From Bryobacterales bacterium (GTDB lineage: Bacteria; Acidobacteriota; Terriglobia; Bryobacterales; Bryobacteraceae), in assembly GCA_020851655.1 (NCBI GenBank), contig JADZCI010000059.1, positions 1 to 34,460 on the forward strand: a stretch of 34,460 nt of DNA, in the 5' to 3' direction. The position numbers and the translations under genes are program-made. The notes under the pieces are model-generated. The model searched no databases and was not told where the DNA came from. It saw nothing but the letters and a program-made list of their open reading frames with translations. Shown here piece by piece: positions 24,084 through 33,888 of this stretch (positions within the stretch are counted from its first letter, which is position 1; each line of letters begins with the position of its first letter).

Positions 24084-26180
24084 TTATTCCTCTTCTTCCA
24101 CTTCTCCGGCGCGCGCCGCCGCCGCTGCGGAAATGATCTTGTCCGCTTGCTGTTGCGGCACAAAGTCGTAGTGGCTGAATTCCATGGCGAACGAGGCTCG
24201 CCCCTGAGTCATGGAGGTCAGGTCGTTCTGGTAGGTCAGCATTTCCGACATCGGCACCAGGGCTTTGATCATTTGAGTTCCGCCCTTGGTATCCATGCCG
24301 CTGATGCGGCCGCGGCGCCCGTTCATGTCGCCCATCAAGTCGCCGGCGTACTCAACCGGGGCGATCACCTCGACCTTGACGATGGGTTCCAACAGCGCCG
24401 GCTTGGCCTGTTGCATGGCGAGTTTGAAGGCCTTGCGTCCCGCCAGCTTGAACGCCATTTCCGAGGAGTCCACGTCGTGGTAGCTCCCGTCGTAGAGCAC
24501 GACTTTGAAGTCGACGACGGGGTAGCCGGCCAGGTAGCCTTTTTCGGCGGCCTCCAGGATGCCCTTCTCGACGGCCGGCACGAACTGCCGGGGAATCGCA
24601 CCGCCGAAGATTTCGTTGACGAACTCGAACTTGCCGCCCCGTTCGAGGGGCATCATCTTGATCTTGCAATCGCCAAACTGGCCGTGCCCGCCCGTCTGCT
24701 TCTTGTGGCGGCCATGAACGTCGGCATGTCCGCGGATGGTCTCGCGGTAAGGGATCTTCGGCGCGCGCAGTTCGACTTCGACGTTGTAACGCTTTTTCAG
24801 GCGGCTGACGATGATCTCGACATGCTGGCCGCCGCTGCCTGCCAGGAGGAATTCCTTGGTCTGCGGGTCGCGGTAGAAGCGCAGCCCCGCGTCTTCTTCC
24901 AGGATGCGGGCGACGGCGTTGCCCATACGGTCTTCGTCGTTGCGCGACTTGGCCGCAATGGCGTACGCGATGGAGGGTTCCGGAATTTCGACTTTGGGAA
25001 AGGCGATGGAATCCCCTTTCTCGCAGAGCGTATCACCGGTCAGAACATCCTTCAGCTTGGCGACAACGCCAATATCGCCGGCATGGAGTTCGGTGACGGG
25101 TTGAGGCGTCTTGCCAAAGGGGACGCTGATGTGGGCCAGACGTTCGGTGCTGCGCGAACGGATACAAACCAGGTTCGCATCGTTCTTGAGAACTCCGGAA
25201 CACACCTTGAAGAACGAGAGCCGGCCGGCAAAGGGGTCGGCAACGGTCTTGAAGACATAGGCGGTGACATGATCGTTGTCGGTGATGGCTCGCTCTTCTT
25301 CGTGGTCGCCGACCATGGCTTTGAGCGCGGGATGTTCAGTGGGGTTGGGAGTGAATTCGAAGAGGAAGTCGAGCAGCAGATCGGCGCCGATGTTGAGCAA
25401 GGCGGAACCGCACAGGACCGGGAACAGGCGGTCGTCTTTGACGGCATCGTGCAGACCGCTGGAGATATGTTCGGCGGGCAGGGTGCCGTTGGTGAAGAAC
25501 TCCTCCATCAGATCGTCCCGGCCTTCGGCGATCATCTCGATCAACGCTTCGTGCGCGGTCTTGGCGGCTTCGGCGATATCGGCCGGAATCGGGATCTCAG
25601 TGCCCCTGCCGTTCCCTTCCGGCGTGTACGCCCACGCTTTCATCGTGACCAGGTCGACAATTCCCTTAAAGTCGCGTTCGCTGCCGATCGGAAGCTGAAC
25701 CGGCACGCAGTTGCGGCCAAAGACTTCCTGAACATTCTCGAGTGTGCGCTGAAAGCTGGCCCGCTCGCGGTCGAGCCGGTTGATAAGGATCGCGCGCGGC
25801 AATTTATAGCTGTTGGCAAATTCCCAGACTTTTTCGGTTTGGACTTCGATGCCGGAGACGCCGTCCACCACGACGAGCGCGGCGTCGGCGGCGGCCATGG
25901 CCACCTTGGTGTCGTACATGAACAGGTTGAAGCCCGGCGTATCGAAGACGTTCAATTTCTTCTTCTTCCACTCGAGGGCGGCAAGCGACGTGGAAATCGT
26001 GATCTTCCGGGCGATTTCTTCGTCGTCGTAATCGGTGATGGTGTTGCCCTCGTCGACCCGGGTCAAGCGGTTGGTCGCGCCGGCCGCAAACAGCATTCCG
26101 GCGGCCAGCGTAGTCTTACCGCTATTCCCGTGGCCGACGAGGGCCACGTTTCGGACATCGGTACTTTCGTAAGCCTTCAC
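24084..26180 (-). CDS. EF-G paralogue (elongation factor G-like GTPase)
   Basis: The 698-residue translational GTPase has G1 GHGNSGKT, switch I near DYDDEEIARKITISTS, G3 DTPG, G4 NRLD (most family members have NKMD or NKLD) and domains II-V, including the GHADVHGRHKKQTGGHGQFGD segment of domain IV. Sequence features such as YDDEEIARKITIS and INRLDRERASF place it with the EF-G-like/EF-G-2 group rather than the main fusA product; no rpsL-rpsG neighbours support that. The role may be in ribosome recycling, stress translation or an unknown step. It starts with GTG 26180, preceded by AGGAG at 26191-26195. The tail ends EVEEEE. Confidence 0.88.
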   Translation of the reverse strand: MKAYESTDVRNVALVGHGNSGKTTLAAGMLFAAGATNRLTRVDEGNTITDYDDEEIARKITISTSLAALEWKKKKLNVFDTPGFNLFMYDTKVAMAAADAALVVVDGVSGIEVQTEKVWEFANSYKLPRAILINRLDRERASFQRTLENVQEVFGRNCVPVQLPIGSERDFKGIVDLVTMKAWAYTPEGNGRGTEIPIPADIAEAAKTAHEALIEMIAEGRDDLMEEFFTNGTLPAEHISSGLHDAVKDDRLFPVLCGSALLNIGADLLLDFLFEFTPNPTEHPALKAMVGDHEEERAITDNDHVTAYVFKTVADPFAGRLSFFKVCSGVLKNDANLVCIRSRSTERLAHISVPFGKTPQPVTELHAGDIGVVAKLKDVLTGDTLCEKGDSIAFPKVEIPEPSIAYAIAAKSRNDEDRMGNAVARILEEDAGLRFYRDPQTKEFLLAGSGGQHVEIIVSRLKKRYNVEVELRAPKIPYRETIRGHADVHGRHKKQTGGHGQFGDCKIKMMPLERGGKFEFVNEIFGGAIPRQFVPAVEKGILEAAEKGYLAGYPVVDFKVVLYDGSYHDVDSSEMAFKLAGRKAFKLAMQQAKPALLEPIVKVEVIAPVEYAGDLMGDMNGRRGRISGMDTKGGTQMIKALVPMSEMLTYQNDLTSMTQGRASFAMEFSHYDFVPQQQADKIISAAAAARAGEVEEEE

Positions 26181-26399
26181 GGTTTTGGAGCTCCTGGAGC
26201 GAATGGTTTCCGGGCAATTTTGGCCGGGAAGCCGTCAAGCCGGATCGTATCACAGTACAACAGTGTTGATCTTCGCGGCACGTGCCGGTCTACTGGCCGG
26301 GTGCGAACTGTTTTCTGCGTATTGGAACGGAACGAGTGGCAGCAAGTCCTGAAGCCGATTCGAGCGAGCGCGGACACGGCATGCGGCCGCTTCTCCCCA

Positions 26400-26960
26400 T
26401 CAATACCGGCGCAGCGGAGGCCGCGGTGGGACCGAATAGAGGTACAACGTCCTGCCGGCAACCTCGATCTTTTCGCCGCCACGCCACCCCTTGATCGGAA
26501 AACTGTGCGAGACCACTCGGGTTCCAGGGGCCAAGTCGCTTTCCAGGCGCGGCGTTATCCGTTCGACGACAGTCGGGATCATGAACATCGTCAGCACCGT
26601 GGCGCGGCTGATGCCGGCTTTGAAAAAGTCGGCCTGAACAAACGATGCCAATGCCGCGACGCCTGCGCGGGAGGCCTGTTCCCTGGCTTCGGCAATGCGC
26701 TCGGGGTCCAGGTCGTAGCCGATGGACCGGGCGCCACGCCGGGCGGCGGCGATGACGATCCTGCCATCGCCACAGCCCAGGTCGATGAGCGTGTCCGCGG
26801 GAGTCACCCGGGCGATCTCCATCATCTTGTCAACCACCTCGGCCGGAGTTTGCACGTACGGCACATCCAGCCCCCGGTTGAAGTCGAGTTTGGGACTTTG
26901 GTCGCAGGCGCACAAGACGAGCGCCGGGACCACCACGCGGATCAAAACGGAGCGTGCCAT
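26400..26960 (-). CDS. Class I SAM methyltransferase-fold protein with lipoprotein signal
   Basis: The 186-residue protein has a hydrophobic N-terminus ending VLCACDQ (about residues 15-21), which fits a lipobox with the Cys at 19. It is followed by a complete Rossmann methyltransferase core: TLIDLGCGDGRIVIAAAR (motif I), GYDLDPERI (motif II), FVQADFF and PGTRVVSHSF. Similar acidobacterial proteins open with DVPYVQTP-like sequence and are annotated as methyltransferases; lysine methyltransferase-like relatives exist. Being lipid-anchored outside the cytoplasm would be odd for a SAM-dependent enzyme, as SAM is cytoplasmic. ATG 26960 is the natural start; longer upstream reading overlaps the VOC gene. 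It lies 14 bp downstream of that gene. Confidence 0.8.
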   Translation of the reverse strand: MARSVLIRVVVPALVLCACDQSPKLDFNRGLDVPYVQTPAEVVDKMMEIARVTPADTLIDLGCGDGRIVIAAARRGARSIGYDLDPERIAEAREQASRAGVAALASFVQADFFKAGISRATVLTMFMIPTVVERITPRLESDLAPGTRVVSHSFPIKGWRGGEKIEVAGRTLYLYSVPPRPPLRRY

Positions 26961-26974
26961 GGGGGCGGGCGGCG

Positions 26975-27406
26975 CTATGTCCCGCTTCCGTAGCGCTGCG
27001 GGCTTTCCTCGCTTGCAGGCCATTGGAAGCAGAGGTTGTAGCCGTCCGGATCCAACAGGTACAACTGTTTCATGCCATACGGCGCCACGCTGGGCTTGTC
27101 CGGACGCAGTCCTTTGCTCAGCAGATACTCGTACGCCGCTTCGACATCGGGGCACCCGAAAAACAGCGCGGTGTCGCGGTGAGCCGACACGCGCGATGGA
27201 TCGGGCGCCGCCGGCCGCTGCCCTTCGTCATACGCCGTGTTGAGCATTAACTCCACGCCGCCACGACGGAGAAGAACCCAGCCTGCGCGGTCTCCCGGGC
27301 CTGAACTGGCTACCACCTGAAAACCGAGCACATCCCGGTAGAAGCCGAGCGAGGTGGGCATGTCAAACACCTCGACCAGCGGCGCCATGCCCCGGATATC
27401 GCCCAT
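26975..27406 (-). CDS. VOC superfamily (glyoxalase-like) protein
   Basis: The 143-residue protein has two babab modules of the vicinal oxygen chelate fold: MAPLVEVFDMPTSLGFYRDV with GVELMLN, then TALFFGCPDVEAAYEYL with LYLLDPDGYNLCFQ. The final Gly-Tyr-Asn-Leu strand is where VOC enzymes place a metal or substrate ligand, but the usual His/Glu set is incomplete, so it may be a dioxygenase-like, resistance-type or binding protein. The ATG at 27406 has a strong GGAGG five bases upstream; a GTG two codons earlier lies inside that ribosome site. It probably shares a transcript with the methyltransferase-fold gene. Confidence 0.82.
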   Translation of the reverse strand: MGDIRGMAPLVEVFDMPTSLGFYRDVLGFQVVASSGPGDRAGWVLLRRGGVELMLNTAYDEGQRPAAPDPSRVSAHRDTALFFGCPDVEAAYEYLLSKGLRPDKPSVAPYGMKQLYLLDPDGYNLCFQWPASEESPQRYGSGT

Positions 27407-27453
27407 CGCCACCTCCTCAACAAAGGTGATTGTACCCGGATTGATGTGGGTGG

Positions 27454-28959
27454 TCAGACCCCGATCAACTCACCCCACTCCACCCCGCGCATGTCGCCTT
27501 CGCGGACAAACTTCTGGTGCATGGCGAAGGCCAGGCGCAGCGAGAGAAGTTCGTGTCCCGCCTTCAACTGCTTCAGATAGTCGCGAAGCTGCTCGCGAAA
27601 CTCGGGATGAGCGCAGTTCTCGATGATCAGCCTGGCGCGTTCGTGCGGGTCTTTGCCGCGCAGGTCCGCCACGCCGTTCTCGGTGACGACGACCTGTACG
27701 GAGTGCTCACTGTGGTCAATATGGCTGCACAGCGGCACGATGGTGGAGATCTTGCCGCCTTTCTGAGTCGAGGGGCAACTGAAAATCGAAATGTAGGCGT
27801 TGCGGGTAAAGTCGCCTGAGCCGCCGATGCCATTCATCATTTGCCGGCCCATGACGTGGGTCGAGTTGACGTTGCCGCCCAGATCGATCTCGATCGCGGT
27901 GTTCATAGAGACGATCCCGAGGCGGCGCACGATCTCCGGATGGTTGGAGATCTCCTGCGGACGCATCACGATGCGGCGGCGGAAGAAATCGAGGCCGGAG
28001 TACACGCGCCGCGCCATCTCAGGGCTCAGCGTCAAAGCGCACGTGGAAGCGAACTTCACGCGCCCCGCTTCCAGCAGGGGCACGACCGAATCCTGCAGCA
28101 CCTCGGTGTACATGTCCCAATCAGGCACGTCCGGGTCGCTGCCGAGTGCGCAGAGAACCGAGTTGGCGATGTCGCCGACACCCGACTGAAGCGGTAGAAA
28201 CGACTTCGGAACGCGGCCGGCGCGCATCTCCGCAACCAGGAAATTGGCGACATTCTGGCCGATCCGCTCCGTGGTTTCCGTACCCGGGGAAAAAGGCGCG
28301 GTTTCGTCCGGCTCGTCGGTGAAGACGATGCCCGCAATCTTCTTGGGGTCAATGACGCAAACCGGCGAACCCACACGGTCACGGACCTGGTACACCGGCA
28401 GTTCCTGGCGCGTGGGCGGATCCTGGGGCTCAAAGATATCGTGCATGCCGAGGAGCGCCGCCGGGTGCGCCGCGTTGATCTCAATCAGCACTCGCTCCGC
28501 TTCGTTCAAGTATGTGTTCGACACGCCGACCGACGAAGTCAGGACGATTCCGCCTCCTGAACTGACGTCGCAGGCTTCGATGATGGCCCAATGGACCTTT
28601 CCGAGAAACCCATAGCGCACAAACTGCGGCAACAGCGACAAATGCATGTCCACGAACCGGACCTTGCCGCTGTTGATCTGCGAACGGAGGAGCGGGTCAG
28701 CCTGGTAGGGCGTACGGAAGCTGATGGCCTCCGCTTTGGCGAGGGCGCCATCCAGTGACGGTCCGGTCGAGGCGCCGGTCAGCACGCCGATTTGGAAAGG
28801 ACGGCCGGAGGCGTGTTCCGCCTCAGCTTTCCGGGCAATGGCGCGCGGGATCGCCTTGGCGGCGCCGGCCGGCGTGAAGCCGCTGAATCCAACTGTTTGC
28901 CCATCCTGAATGAGCGAGGCCGCCTCTTCGGCGGTAAGAACCGGGAACGGAAGACTCAT
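27454..28959 (-). CDS. Acetyl-CoA hydrolase/succinate CoA-transferase family (AarC/ScpC-like)
   Basis: The 501-residue class I CoA-transferase has SGFTPAGAAKAIP near the N-terminus, a GVLTGAS glycine loop, the catalytic Glu in YTEVLQDSVVPLL (about residue 284) and GGSGDFTRNAY as the second CoA-binding signature. Family members move CoA between succinate and acetate or propionate (AarC, ScpC). The operon with methylmalonyl-CoA mutase and MeaB mirrors the E. coli scp set and favours propionyl-CoA:succinate transfer. The start overlaps the meaB stop as ATGA (28956-28959). It is the last gene of the methylmalonyl-CoA operon. Confidence 0.9.
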   Translation of the reverse strand: MSLPFPVLTAEEAASLIQDGQTVGFSGFTPAGAAKAIPRAIARKAEAEHASGRPFQIGVLTGASTGPSLDGALAKAEAISFRTPYQADPLLRSQINSGKVRFVDMHLSLLPQFVRYGFLGKVHWAIIEACDVSSGGGIVLTSSVGVSNTYLNEAERVLIEINAAHPAALLGMHDIFEPQDPPTRQELPVYQVRDRVGSPVCVIDPKKIAGIVFTDEPDETAPFSPGTETTERIGQNVANFLVAEMRAGRVPKSFLPLQSGVGDIANSVLCALGSDPDVPDWDMYTEVLQDSVVPLLEAGRVKFASTCALTLSPEMARRVYSGLDFFRRRIVMRPQEISNHPEIVRRLGIVSMNTAIEIDLGGNVNSTHVMGRQMMNGIGGSGDFTRNAYISIFSCPSTQKGGKISTIVPLCSHIDHSEHSVQVVVTENGVADLRGKDPHERARLIIENCAHPEFREQLRDYLKQLKAGHELLSLRLAFAMHQKFVREGDMRGVEWGELIGV

Positions 28960-29969
28960 AACGTGTATGACTCCTTTTGACGAAATAAAGCGAGTAACTG
29001 CCTGGCGGCTCGGAATGAACTGGTCCTGCCCGCAAGAACTTCGTCACGGACGCTGTCTAACCGGTTCCGCACGGCGGGGTCGCGTAGAAACTCTTCCTCG
29101 AGTCCGGCCAGGAGGGCCTCCTGCAACCACTGCAGAGCCTGCTCGCCACGCCGGCGTTCGAACCATCCGTTCGATTGCATCAGGGCGCGGTGGTCCAGAA
29201 TCGCCTGCCAGATGCCGGCGATGTTCTCACGCTTGATCGCCGAGCAGGTTACGACCGGCGGATTCCAGCCGTCGGCGGCGGACGGAAACAGGTGCAGCGC
29301 GCTTTCGTATTCGCGCTTGGCGCGTTCGGCGGGCTTTCGATTGCCGCCATCGGCTTTGTTAATGGCGATCAGGTCGGTCATCTCCAGGATGCCGCGCTTC
29401 ATGCCTTGTAATTCGTCACCGGCGCCGGCGAGCATCAGGAGCAGAAAGAAGTCGACCATGGAACGGACCGCGGTCTCCGACTGCCCGACTCCCACCGTTT
29501 CGACAAAGACGTTGCGGTAGCCCGCCGCCTCACACAGCAGCATGGTTTCGCGCGTCCGGCGGGCGACTCCGCCCAAGTGTCCACCCGATGGCGACGGGCG
29601 GATGAAGGCGCGCTCGTCGGTGGCGAGTTTCTCCATCCTCGTCTTGTCGCCCAGAATGCTGCCGCCGGAAACGGGGCTCGACGGATCAATACTCAAGACC
29701 GCGACGGTCTCGCCGCGTTCCCGCGTCAGGTGCGTTCCCAAGGCTTCGATAAAGGTGCTTTTCCCGGCGCCCGGAACCCCAGTGATGCCAGCACGGATCG
29801 AAGCGCCCGCATGCGGGAGGCAGCGCTCCAGAACCGCTTCGGCTAACTCCGAGTCCCGGGGCAGGGAACTTTCAATGAGCGTGATCGCCCGGGCGAGCGC
29901 AGTCCGGTTTCCGTTCAGGATTCCGTCTACGTACTGGTCAACAGTCAATCGCCTCGGGCGTGCGGTCAT
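28956..29969 (-). CDS. meaB: Methylmalonyl-CoA mutase-associated GTPase MeaB/ArgK
   Basis: The 337-residue G3E-family GTPase guards and reloads methylmalonyl-CoA mutase with its B12 cofactor. It has Walker [12 protein letters not shown] (about 61-71), [44 protein letters not shown] (switch region), INKADGGN (base recognition) and the C-terminal dimerisation helices. It overlaps the mutase large-subunit gene upstream and the CoA-transferase gene downstream by 4 bp each (ATGA), so equal dosage with its client enzyme is expected. The older name ArgK reflects a mistaken arginine-transport kinase role. Confidence 0.95.
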   Translation of the reverse strand: MTARPRRLTVDQYVDGILNGNRTALARAITLIESSLPRDSELAEAVLERCLPHAGASIRAGITGVPGAGKSTFIEALGTHLTRERGETVAVLSIDPSSPVSGGSILGDKTRMEKLATDERAFIRPSPSGGHLGGVARRTRETMLLCEAAGYRNVFVETVGVGQSETAVRSMVDFFLLLMLAGAGDELQGMKRGILEMTDLIAINKADGGNRKPAERAKREYESALHLFPSAADGWNPPVVTCSAIKRENIAGIWQAILDHRALMQSNGWFERRRGEQALQWLQEALLAGLEEEFLRDPAVRNRLDSVRDEVLAGRTSSFRAARQLLALFRQKESYTL

Positions 29970-32098
29970 GCGGGCTGCGCCATGAGCTTATCGAGAATCT
30001 TCTGCGCGGCGACCGGGATCACCGTGCCAGGGCCGAAGCAGGCGGCGGCGCCCGCGGTGTAAAGGTAGTCGTAGTCCTGCGGTGGGATGACGCCGCCCAC
30101 GACGACGAGTATGTCCTCGCGGCCCAGCTTCTTCAATTCCGAGATCACTTCCGGCACCAGGGTCTTATGGCCGCCCGCCAGCGTCGAAACGCCCAGCACG
30201 TGAACGTCATTCTCGACCGCGTGGCGAGCCACTTCAGCCGGGGTCTGGAACAACGGCCCGACATCAACATCGAACCCCTCGTCGGCGAACGCGGTGGCGA
30301 TGACTTTGGCGCCGCGGTCGTGTCCGTCCTGACCCATCTTGGCCACCAGGATGCGCGGGCGGCGCCCCTCGGCCCGTGCGAACTCGTCAGCCATCTTGCG
30401 CGCTTTCTGGAACTCCTTGTCGCTCTCGCTCTCCGACGAGTAGACGCCGCTGATGGTGCGGCTGACCGCCTGATAGCGTCCGAAGACCTTCTCGAGCGCC
30501 GTGGAGATTTCGCCCAAAGTGGCCCGCTTGCGCGCAGCATCCACCGATAAGGCCAGCAGGTTTCCCTGGCCGGTCTGCGCGCAGACCGTGAGCGCTTGAA
30601 GCGCCGCTTCCACCGCCTTGGCGTCGCGCGACTGCTTCAACCCGGCCAGGCGTGCAAGCTGTTTCCGCCGCACCTCCTGGTTGTCGACCTCCAGTACGTC
30701 AATGGGTTTTTCGCGCTGCGGACGGTACTTGTTGACGCCGACAATGGTTTCCTTGCCCGAATCGATGCGCGCCTGCCTCCGTGCCGCGGCTTCCTCGATC
30801 CGCATCTTCGGCAAGCCGCTTTCGATGGCCTTGGTCATACCGCCCAGTTCTTCGACTTCCTGAATCAGGTTCCAGGCGCGCTCGATCAACTGCCGGGTAA
30901 GGTACTCGACGTAGTAAGAACCGGCCCAGGGATCGACCACGCGGGTGATCCCCGTTTCGGCTTGCAGGTAGATCTGCGTGTTTCGCGCGATGCGCGCCGA
31001 GAAATCGGTCGGTAGCGCGATCGCTTCGTCCAGAGCATTGGTGTGCAGCGATTGTGTGTGACCCATGGCGGCGGCCATGGCTTCAACGCACGTCCGGGCA
31101 ACATTATTGAACGGGTCCTGCGCCGCCAGGCTCCAACCCGAAGTCTGCGAGTGCGTGCGCAGCGCCATGGACTTGGGGTTCTTCGGGTTGAACTGCTTGA
31201 CGATCTTCGCCCACAGCACGCGCGCGGCGCGCATCTTGGCAATCTCCATGAAATGGTTCATGCCGATGGCCCAGAAGAAGCTGAGCCGCGGGGCGAAGGT
31301 GTCGATGTCCAGCCCGGCTGCGATTCCCGTCCGCAAGTACTCCAGGCCGTCGGCCAGCGTGTAAGCCAGTTCCAAATCGGCTGTCGCGCCGGCTTCCTGC
31401 ATGTGATAGCCGCTGATGGAGATGCAGTTGAACTTGGGCATCTGTTCCGAACAGAACCGGAAGATATCACCGATAATCCGCATCGACGGCGCCGGAGGGT
31501 AGATGTACGTGTTGCGGACCATGAACTCCTTGAGGATGTCGTTCTGGATGGTTCCGCTCAGCTTGGCGGGCGGGACTCCCTGTTCTTCGGCGGCGACGAT
31601 GTAGAACGCCATGACAGGCAGCACGGCGCCGTTCATGGTCATCGACACCGACATCTGATCGAGCGGTATCTCGTCGAACAGAATCTTCATGTCGAGAACC
31701 GAGTCGACGGCGACACCGGCTTTGCCGACGTCACCGACTACACGGTCGTTGTCGGAGTCGTATCCGCGGTGGGTAGCGAGGTCGAAGGCGACCGAGAGCC
31801 CCTTCTGGCCGGCGGCAATATTGCGGCGGTAAAAGGCGTTCGATTCCTCGGCCGTGGAGAACCCGGCGTACTGCCGGATTGTCCAGGGTTGCATGACATA
31901 CATGGTTGAGTACGGTCCGCGGAGGAACGGCGGAATTCCCGCCGCGTATTGCAGGTGCTCCATACCCGCCAGGTCTTCCGCCGTGTAGTGGGGCTTGACC
32001 TCGATGTGCTCCGCCGTCAGCCATCCGGCCGAACCGGCTGGCGCGGCAGCGCCCCTGGCGGACTGAAATTCGATCTTCGAGAAATCCGGCCGCGTCAT
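29966..32098 (-). CDS. mcmA: Methylmalonyl-CoA mutase large (catalytic) subunit
   Basis: The 710-residue catalytic subunit interconverts methylmalonyl-CoA and succinyl-CoA using adenosylcobalamin. The N-terminal TIM barrel is complete ([67 protein letters not shown]), and the C-terminal B12-binding domain has MGQDGHDRG with the lower-ligand His, then [12 protein letters not shown] and [12 protein letters not shown] 32098 overlaps the small-subunit stop as ATGA; an upstream in-frame start would only add nine residues inside that gene. Followed by meaB with the same 4-bp overlap. Confidence 0.96.
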   Translation of the reverse strand: MTRPDFSKIEFQSARGAAAPAGSAGWLTAEHIEVKPHYTAEDLAGMEHLQYAAGIPPFLRGPYSTMYVMQPWTIRQYAGFSTAEESNAFYRRNIAAGQKGLSVAFDLATHRGYDSDNDRVVGDVGKAGVAVDSVLDMKILFDEIPLDQMSVSMTMNGAVLPVMAFYIVAAEEQGVPPAKLSGTIQNDILKEFMVRNTYIYPPAPSMRIIGDIFRFCSEQMPKFNCISISGYHMQEAGATADLELAYTLADGLEYLRTGIAAGLDIDTFAPRLSFFWAIGMNHFMEIAKMRAARVLWAKIVKQFNPKNPKSMALRTHSQTSGWSLAAQDPFNNVARTCVEAMAAAMGHTQSLHTNALDEAIALPTDFSARIARNTQIYLQAETGITRVVDPWAGSYYVEYLTRQLIERAWNLIQEVEELGGMTKAIESGLPKMRIEEAAARRQARIDSGKETIVGVNKYRPQREKPIDVLEVDNQEVRRKQLARLAGLKQSRDAKAVEAALQALTVCAQTGQGNLLALSVDAARKRATLGEISTALEKVFGRYQAVSRTISGVYSSESESDKEFQKARKMADEFARAEGRRPRILVAKMGQDGHDRGAKVIATAFADEGFDVDVGPLFQTPAEVARHAVENDVHVLGVSTLAGGHKTLVPEVISELKKLGREDILVVVGGVIPPQDYDYLYTAGAAACFGPGTVIPVAAQKILDKLMAQPA

Positions 32099-33432
32099 GA
32101 GCGCACCCCCAACCGGTCCTGCCATTGCGTCAACGTATCCACCGCGTTGGACTGGACATGGACGAAATCGGCGACTCCGGCGTTTTTCAGCGCATCGATT
32201 TGCCCGGCTGGATTACCGGCCACCACAACCGGCGCCTTGGTCTTGGGGCAAACCGCCTGGGCGAGTTCCAGATATTCCGGGTCCGAGCTGCACAGAACCA
32301 CCAGATCGGCGTCCTGCAACTCATCCGAAGTCAGGATGTCGAATCCAGCGCAGCCGAAAAAGTTCTGGCAGAACGTGGACCGGGCCTTTCTCATTTTGAG
32401 ATCGCCGCTTTCAAGAAGCAGCACCTTGGGAGTCTTGCCGGTCGCTTGCGCGTGCCTTTCCGTCCGCAGGCGAATGTTCTCGAATGCCGCCGCCAGGCGC
32501 CATGAGGCGGGTGCGGTGGCCGCTTCCGCCAAAGCGCGGTCTTGTGGATTCGGAAAGTTGTTCGTGCCCACGATGGTGCTACGGCGGGACGCTACGGCCT
32601 TCTCCTTCGCTTCGCGAGACTTCCGCAGTTCGTCTGCGACAGGATACTTGTCCAGCCCGCCGGCCGCTTCCACTTGTTGGAAGAGTTTCCACGCCGCCCG
32701 CGCCAGGGCATCGGTCAGCGCCTCGATGTAATAGGAGCCGGCGCCGGGGTCGGCCACCCGGTCCAGGCTGCTTTCCTCGCGCAGGATGTGCTGAACGTTT
32801 TCCGCCAGGTGCGCATCGAAATGGGCGGGTTCAATACACAGCGAATCGCAACCACCGAGAACTGCCGACAACGCTTCCGTCGTCACCCGGAGCAGGTTGA
32901 CGTAAGGGTCGTAGAGGGTCTTGTTGGCGGTTGCGGTGCGGCAGTGAATCTTCATCTCCGCCCGCGGAAGTCCAAAGGCCGGAACCACTTGAGCCCAGCA
33001 CATCCGCAGCGCGCGCAGCTTGGCGATCTCCATGAAGTAGTTGGAGCCCACGCGCACGCCAAACCAGGTGGGTGTCTTGCCATCGGCCACTCTCGCTGCG
33101 CCGGCGGCTAAGGCAAAGGCGATCTCCTGAACGGCGGTTCCGCCCTGTTCGTGAAACGGCGCCGCGTCGATGTCCAACTCCGGCGCGCGTTCGGGCGTTA
33201 CGGCCGACCAGGGTTGGCCCGTCCCGCGCACGATTGGCGCCGGAGCCGTCACCGGCAGATCTTCAGCCCGGTAATAGGGCTTCACCACGATGCCTTCATC
33301 GGTTCGCCATTTCAGGCGCTTGTCGTAATCGGCGCCCTTCAGGTCCTTCTGAATCGCGGCTTCCCAAGCGGCGGTGCCGACAGGCGGGAATTCAGCCGCC
33401 AGCTTGAGTTCGTTGAGGGTTTCGGCGGTCAT
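32095..33432 (-). CDS. mcmB: Methylmalonyl-CoA mutase small subunit, shortened
   Basis: The 445-residue paralogue of the mutase pairs structurally with the large subunit. It keeps PYYRAEDLP, the [17 protein letters not shown] helix, [12 protein letters not shown] and a B12-domain-like tail, but the tail has [12 protein letters not shown] where the active enzyme has DxHxxG, so it cannot bind cobalamin in the normal way. Compared with the large subunit, the section between PYYRAEDLP (about 53-61) and [14 protein letters not shown] lacks roughly 150 residues, the first half of the TIM barrel; classical small subunits are about 620-640 residues. Short forms are known in some bacteria. It overlaps the epimerase gene by ATGA (33429-33432). 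Confidence 0.88.
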   Translation of the reverse strand: MTAETLNELKLAAEFPPVGTAAWEAAIQKDLKGADYDKRLKWRTDEGIVVKPYYRAEDLPVTAPAPIVRGTGQPWSAVTPERAPELDIDAAPFHEQGGTAVQEIAFALAAGAARVADGKTPTWFGVRVGSNYFMEIAKLRALRMCWAQVVPAFGLPRAEMKIHCRTATANKTLYDPYVNLLRVTTEALSAVLGGCDSLCIEPAHFDAHLAENVQHILREESSLDRVADPGAGSYYIEALTDALARAAWKLFQQVEAAGGLDKYPVADELRKSREAKEKAVASRRSTIVGTNNFPNPQDRALAEAATAPASWRLAAAFENIRLRTERHAQATGKTPKVLLLESGDLKMRKARSTFCQNFFGCAGFDILTSDELQDADLVVLCSSDPEYLELAQAVCPKTKAPVVVAGNPAGQIDALKNAGVADFVHVQSNAVDTLTQWQDRLGVRS

Positions 33433-33884
33433 GCGTGTTCGCCCTCCTCGACGACCTCCAGCAGGTAGCCGAACGGCGCATCTTCCCGCGACTTCGGATG
33501 AACGAAGAACACGGTTGTGCCCCGCGAGCCCTTGCGCGGCGCCGCGTCCAATATTTTGAAGCCCTTCGCTTTCAGGTCGTCAAACGCGGCTTGAATGTTT
33601 GAGACACGGAAGGCGACATGGGCAAACCCGCCTCGTCCGCCGTTCTTTTCGATCTGTTTTTGAACCGGGGATGCGTCCGTGAGAGGTTCCAACAACTGAA
33701 TGAGGTTCGGACCATCGCCGATCCGGAGCAGGACTTCCCGAACCTGGTCGCCGCCCAGCACGTCTTCACGATGGACCTCGGTGAACCCCAGCAGTTTGTA
33801 TGCGTTGACTTGTGCCTCCAAGCCGCCGCGCGGAACCGACAACGCGACATGATCGACGCAGGTAAACCCCGCGACTTGCGTCAT
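33429..33884 (-). CDS. mce: Methylmalonyl-CoA epimerase
   Basis: The 151-residue VOC-fold enzyme converts the S and R forms of methylmalonyl-CoA. The metal and base residues lie in CVDHVALSVP, PNLIQLLEPL, GFAHVAFRV and FGYLLEVVEE, and HPKSREDAPFG is a typical family loop. A slightly longer form starting at TTG 33905 is possible, but ATG 33884 places the first strand at the usual distance and leaves a 4-bp gap to the biotin carrier stop. The neighbours (mutase subunits downstream, biotin carrier upstream) fix the role better than the sequence alone. Confidence 0.9.
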   Translation of the reverse strand: MTQVAGFTCVDHVALSVPRGGLEAQVNAYKLLGFTEVHREDVLGGDQVREVLLRIGDGPNLIQLLEPLTDASPVQKQIEKNGGRGGFAHVAFRVSNIQAAFDDLKAKGFKILDAAPRKGSRGTTVFFVHPKSREDAPFGYLLEVVEEGEHA

Positions 33885-33888
33885 TGCA

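Noticed and set aside
24286-26031. Several 60-140-codon frames opposite or within the EF-G gene
   Set aside because: Low-complexity Ser/Arg-rich translations typical of shadow frames, with no ribosome sites.
26181-26399. Intergenic stretch upstream of the EF-G paralogue
   Set aside because: Apart from the AGGAG ribosome site, only a weak minus-strand TACGAT (26244-26249) with a poorly spaced upstream box was seen; not strong enough to call a promoter.
24147-26993. 948-codon open frame on the plus strand
   Set aside because: It lies wholly opposite the EF-G paralogue and the methyltransferase gene, has no recognisable domain and arises from the GC-rich codon pattern of the real genes.
26975-27406. 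VOC protein as a second methylmalonyl-CoA epimerase
   Set aside because: It lacks the epimerase signature strands, has its own ribosome site and lies outside the overlapped operon.
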